A DNA stretch of 64,000 bases. It comes from Actinomycetota bacterium. Its GTDB lineage: Bacteria > Actinomycetota > Actinomycetes > Propionibacteriales > Propionibacteriaceae. Under the pieces are notes generated by a model, which was not told the DNA's origin, did not search any database, and was given only the letters and a program-made list of their open reading frames with translations. This document shows positions 58,101 through 64,000 of this stretch, piece by piece; the first letter of the stretch is position 1; each line of letters opens with the position of its first letter. A program made the position numbers and the translations under genes. Location: NCBI GenBank assembly GCA_020161755.1, contig JAIUOS010000017.1, positions 1 to 64,000 on the forward strand. The letters are read 5' to 3'.

Positions 58101-58262
58101 GTTGTTCCCCCCCAGGTCGGCCCGCTCCCCCCAGAGCGGTACCAAGCGCAACATAGACCCCGGAAGGGTCGCGTGCGGAGGGGCCGAACGATGAATTCGG
58201 ATGGGTGCTTTCACCCCTTGCGTCCGCCGGTCGGCAGGCGGTAGAAGTCGCCCGGAAACACA

Positions 58263-58296
58263 GGTTCGGCCGGCCCCCACAGGAGCCGGCCGAACC
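58263..58296 (-). terminator. terminator of S8 copy 2
   Basis: Perfect 12-bp stem (58263-58274/58285-58296) with a 10-base loop, 14 bases past the stop. Its stem and C-rich loop resemble the terminator of copy 3 at 61148, suggesting that the terminator was duplicated with the gene. Confidence 0.8.
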
Positions 58297-58309
58297 GTTC
58301 AGGACGAGG

Positions 58310-61015
58310 TCACTCGCTGATGTACCGGAACTTCGGCGAGGTGTAGCTCTCCCAGTCCGAGCTCTTGTCCGGGTCGCCGAGCGGCTTCAGCACACGGAGC
58401 TGGAGCTGGTAGTCGTGACCGTCCGTGGCGAACGAGGTCGTGTCTCCACTCGTCCACGACTCGCCCCGGAACGTGACCCACTGCGCGGCGGCGTCGCGCG
58501 GCATGTTGCCCCAGTGGGTGCGCTCCTCGGCCGTCCCGCTGGTGTTGTCGAGGATCGCCCAGGAGGACGTCTTCGCGGTCACGTCGATGACCTTCACCCG
58601 AAGGTCGGACGCCGGGTAGTCGAGGTGGTAGACGACCGAGGGGTACCAGGTGTTCAGGTCGATGGCCCACTTGCCGCTCGCCTGGGACTCCTGGTAGTCG
58701 AGCTCCCCGTCGGAGTTCTCGAAGCCCAACCGCGGCCACGACCACTTCTTGCCCTTGGTGTCGACGTAGCGGAACTTGTTGAGCAGCTTGACCGACTGGT
58801 AATCCCCGCGGACCCCGACGAACGGGACGGAGACCGTGTTGCCGTCACCGGTGGTGGTGAACTGCACCCACCCGCCGTACAGCATGCCCGCCTTGCCCTT
58901 GAGCGCCTTCGCCGGTGCGGTGAGCGTGACGGTCACGTCCGCGCTCGCGCCCGGGGCGAGCGTCACCGTCTTCTGGTCGGCGGTGAAGCCCACCTGGCCG
59001 TAGGCGTAGCTCGGCGTGGTCGTCCCGACGTGGGTCGCCGAACCGGTGCTCGCCGCCGCGCTGACGCCGGAGACCCGCGTCGGCGTGTAGGTGAGGGTCT
59101 GCGTGCCGCTGTTGGTCAGCGTGATGGTGACGGTGTCGGTCGTCCCCTCGCCGAGTTCCAGCACGGACGGTGACGCGGTCACGGACGCGGTGAGGGCGGA
59201 CGACGCCTTGACGAGGCCGGAGCCCTGCCGGAAGACCGCCTCCGGGTACTTGGTGACCCCCGACTCGGTGGCCTTCGCCACCGGCACCGCGGTGTTGTAC
59301 AGCAGCTGCGCGACGTCGGCCGGATGGCTCCTGAGCGCCGGCTTCGCCTCCAGGAGCAGGGCCACCGTGCCGGCGACGAACGGGGTCGCCATGGAGGTGC
59401 CGGACATGACGCCGTGCCCGCCCTTGGCGAGTGGCAGGGTCGAGTAGATCTTGCCGCCCGGGGCGCTGATCGTCGGGACCAGGCGCAGGTCGGCCGAGAT
59501 CCCGGCGGAGCTGAAGGTGGAGATCTTCGCGCCGTCGGGGTTGGTCACGCCGGTCGAGAGACCGAGCATGCCCAGGGTCAGGACCTTCGCCTTCTTCAGG
59601 GACGCGGCCAGCGCCGAGCCCTTCGCGCCGCTGATCCCGGCCCCGGGAAGGGTGGAGGTGTGGGTCGAGCCCATTGTGAACGTGGCCAGGCCCGAGCTGT
59701 TGTTGTACAGGACGACGGCAGCGGCTCCGGCGGCCTCGGCGTTCGCCATCTGCTGCCAGACGTAGCAGGGCCCGTACTTCACCAGCAGCGCGGTCCCGGC
59801 CGCCACCTTGGCCGGCTTCTTGCACGCGGTCGTGTTGGACGCTGCCCGCAGGCTGAGGGTGCTGGCGTCCTCGGGCACCGTGGCGGCCCCGATGATCTGG
59901 GTGTACAGGAACTTGTCGGTGCCGACGCCGAGCGCGTTGGCGCGGACCGTCGGCGACTCGTAGGAGGCGACCGAGATCACGCCCTCGCCGACGGCGGGCG
60001 TCCCGGCGGCGAACAGGCCCGCCGACCCCGAATTGCCCGCGGCGACGACCAGGACGACCCCGGCCTCGGTCATGTTCTTCGCGGCGACGGCCTCCGGGTA
60101 GCTCGGCCAGGAGTCGAACGTGCTGCCCAGCGACATGTTCACCACGTCCATGCCGTCGGCCTGCGCACGGGACATCGCGTCGATGATCACGTCGGTGGAG
60201 GAGGTCGCGTCCTCGCCGCAACCGAAGATGCGGTACGCGCCGAAGGTCACCGCGGGCGCGACGCCCTCGACCGTCGCGCCGTCACCGGTGCCCTGCGCGC
60301 CGATGATGCCCGCCACGTGGGTGCCGTGACCCGCGCAGTCGTCGGGGAAGGCGTCCGGGGCGAGGACGGGGGAGGCGTCGTCGGCGTTGTAGTGGTCACC
60401 GACGAGGTCGTAGCCGTACATCACCCGGCCGCCGGCCTTCTTGAAGTCGGCGGTCGGGTCGTCCACCCCGGCGCCGCCGAGGTCGGCGTTGTTGTAGTCG
60501 ATGCCGGTGTCGATCACGCCGACCTTGATGCCCTGCCCGGTGTACCCGGTGTCGCTCGCCGCGACGTCGTTGATCGCGTTCGTGGCGGCGGACCGGCTCA
60601 CGTCGGTCTTCGGCTGCGCGACGGTCAGCACGGGGTAGACCGCGGTGACGGACGACGACGCGGCGATCGTGCGGATCTGGTCGTCGTCGGCGGTCACCGA
60701 GAAGCCCGTCCACAGGTCGGAGAAGCTGCTCTGCACGGTTGCGCCGGCCGCGTCGGCAGTGGCGGTCGCCTTCGCCAGGCTGGCCTTGTTGGTCGAGCGG
60801 TGCCCGCCGCGGACCAGCGGGGTGCCACCGGTCTGGACCAGGTAGCGGTCCTTGACGACGCGGCCGGCGAAGGATGCGTCCGCGGCCTTGAACTTCGACG
60901 ACACGTCGACGGGTGCCGCCGTGGCCGGGACGGCCAGCGTTGCGCCGAACAGGGCGGTGACGGTCAGCCCGGCGGCGACGCCCGCCAGGGCACGGATGGA
61001 TCTGCGAGCAGGCAT
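58310..61015 (-). CDS. S8 family serine protease, copy 2 (secreted)
   Basis: 901 residues. Signal peptide about 1-34 (MPARRSIRAL...LAVPATAA), an I9-like propeptide (about 56-135: DRYLVQTGGTPLVRGG ... VTAVYPVL), then the catalytic domain. Asp169 is in GVIDTGID, His230 in CAGHGTHVAG, Asn328 in AAGNSG and Ser541 in GTSMATPFVAG. A PA-like segment (about 375-480) lies between Asn and Ser, and the C-terminal third (about 585-901) is beta-rich with Fn3-like patterns. No cell-wall anchor is visible. AGGAGAGAGC precedes ATG 61015. Extracellular protein degradation is inferred. Confidence 0.92.
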   Translation of the reverse strand: MPARRSIRALAGVAAGLTVTALFGATLAVPATAAPVDVSSKFKAADASFAGRVVKDRYLVQTGGTPLVRGGHRSTNKASLAKATATADAAGATVQSSFSDLWTGFSVTADDDQIRTIAASSSVTAVYPVLTVAQPKTDVSRSAATNAINDVAASDTGYTGQGIKVGVIDTGIDYNNADLGGAGVDDPTADFKKAGGRVMYGYDLVGDHYNADDASPVLAPDAFPDDCAGHGTHVAGIIGAQGTGDGATVEGVAPAVTFGAYRIFGCGEDATSSTDVIIDAMSRAQADGMDVVNMSLGSTFDSWPSYPEAVAAKNMTEAGVVLVVAAGNSGSAGLFAAGTPAVGEGVISVASYESPTVRANALGVGTDKFLYTQIIGAATVPEDASTLSLRAASNTTACKKPAKVAAGTALLVKYGPCYVWQQMANAEAAGAAAVVLYNNSSGLATFTMGSTHTSTLPGAGISGAKGSALAASLKKAKVLTLGMLGLSTGVTNPDGAKISTFSSAGISADLRLVPTISAPGGKIYSTLPLAKGGHGVMSGTSMATPFVAGTVALLLEAKPALRSHPADVAQLLYNTAVPVAKATESGVTKYPEAVFRQGSGLVKASSALTASVTASPSVLELGEGTTDTVTITLTNSGTQTLTYTPTRVSGVSAAASTGSATHVGTTTPSYAYGQVGFTADQKTVTLAPGASADVTVTLTAPAKALKGKAGMLYGGWVQFTTTGDGNTVSVPFVGVRGDYQSVKLLNKFRYVDTKGKKWSWPRLGFENSDGELDYQESQASGKWAIDLNTWYPSVVYHLDYPASDLRVKVIDVTAKTSSWAILDNTSGTAEERTHWGNMPRDAAAQWVTFRGESWTSGDTTSFATDGHDYQLQLRVLKPLGDPDKSSDWESYTSPKFRYISE

Positions 61016-61147
61016 GCTCTCTCCTGGTTGGATGCGGAAACGGACGTCCGCTCCCCCCGCAGAGCATGTGGACGTCCGAACACTATCGACGCGCGGCCGT
61101 TGCCCGCGACTCGATCCGGGCACGGACGTGTACGAACCCCGGACGCA

Positions 61148-61179
61148 CGTCGGCCGGCCCCCGAGGGAGCCGGCCGACG
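61148..61179 (-). terminator. terminator of S8 copy 3
   Basis: Perfect 11-bp stem (61148-61158/61169-61179) with loop CCCCGAGGGA, 15 bases past the stop of copy 3. Similar to the hairpin at 58263. Confidence 0.8.
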
Positions 61180-61193
61180 CCGTGAGGAAGGGA

Positions 61194-63929
<2,736 letters not shown>

Positions 63930-64000
63930 GCTCTTCTCCTGATCAGGTCTGGATGTGTCCAGCACCCGCACTGGCGCGGACATTCCGCACCATAGCGGCG

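Overview
The window is chromosomal DNA from a high-GC actinobacterium, most likely of the Propionibacteriales/Propionibacteriaceae type (inference). Supporting signs are the very high GC content, dense ATGA-coupled operons, many start codons without a Shine-Dalgarno that sit 6-7 nt behind a TANNNT -10 box (leaderless mRNAs), a GuaB3/GuaB pair, HrcA/CIRCE control of groES-groEL, THUMP-like, DUF3017, DUF3054 and DUF6350 proteins, and a MptB-like mannosyltransferase. I saw no tRNA, rRNA, phage, insertion sequence or CRISPR array. No gene-free stretch exceeds 300 bases.

Layout. 1-8281: the end of rplM, rpsI, glmM, a secreted unknown, a YpeA-type acetyltransferase, coaA, glmS, acpS and nnr (translation, amino-sugar and CoA metabolism). 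8419-11676: a mannitol module, a fused PTS EIICBA plus mannitol-1-phosphate dehydrogenase. 11805-15448: the t6A tRNA-modification operon (GNAT-TsaE fusion, tsaB, rimI, tsaD, NUDIX). 15592-17584: two small membrane proteins and a THUMP-like methyltransferase. 17618-19735: groES-groEL behind a promoter flanked by two CIRCE operators. 19860-21267: two paralogous secreted RTX-repeat proteins. 21351-25484: DUF3054, an ABC-2 exporter, and a NarL/DesK two-component pair. 25494-30833: guaB3, guaB, an epimerase, a mannosyltransferase and chorismate mutase. 30878-33949: the sulfur operon metY-cysK-cysE behind a leaderless cysteine-rich leader peptide. 34018-40923: guaA, then a PspC envelope-stress island (two PspC proteins, a 57-aa membrane protein, a LacI regulator, a PspC-histidine kinase fusion, its response regulator and a GlsB-like protein). 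41046-53492: pcrA, an M23 peptidase, sucCD, a large sensor-like membrane protein, a DUF6350 protein, purN-purH-folD and DUF3017. 53592-63929: an acyl-CoA synthetase and three tandem secreted S8 proteases, the first with a one-base frameshift in its signal peptide.

Two observations stand out. First, metY-cysK-cysE is preceded by a complete cysteine attenuator candidate: consensus -35/-10, leaderless ATG, 23 codons with CCCC and CC runs, then hairpins. Second, five palindromic elements share one modular plan: two AAACGCCCCC-like decamers 19 bp apart in each inverted arm. Four lie just downstream of genes, where they could act as terminators. The fifth lies in frame inside nnr, adding about 24 residues to the protein. 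Further long, unrelated palindromes mark other convergent gene ends, including a 98-bp inverted repeat that is perfect apart from a 2-nt loop.

Coordinates, starts and motifs were read by eye. Family names come from recognised motifs, not from database searches.
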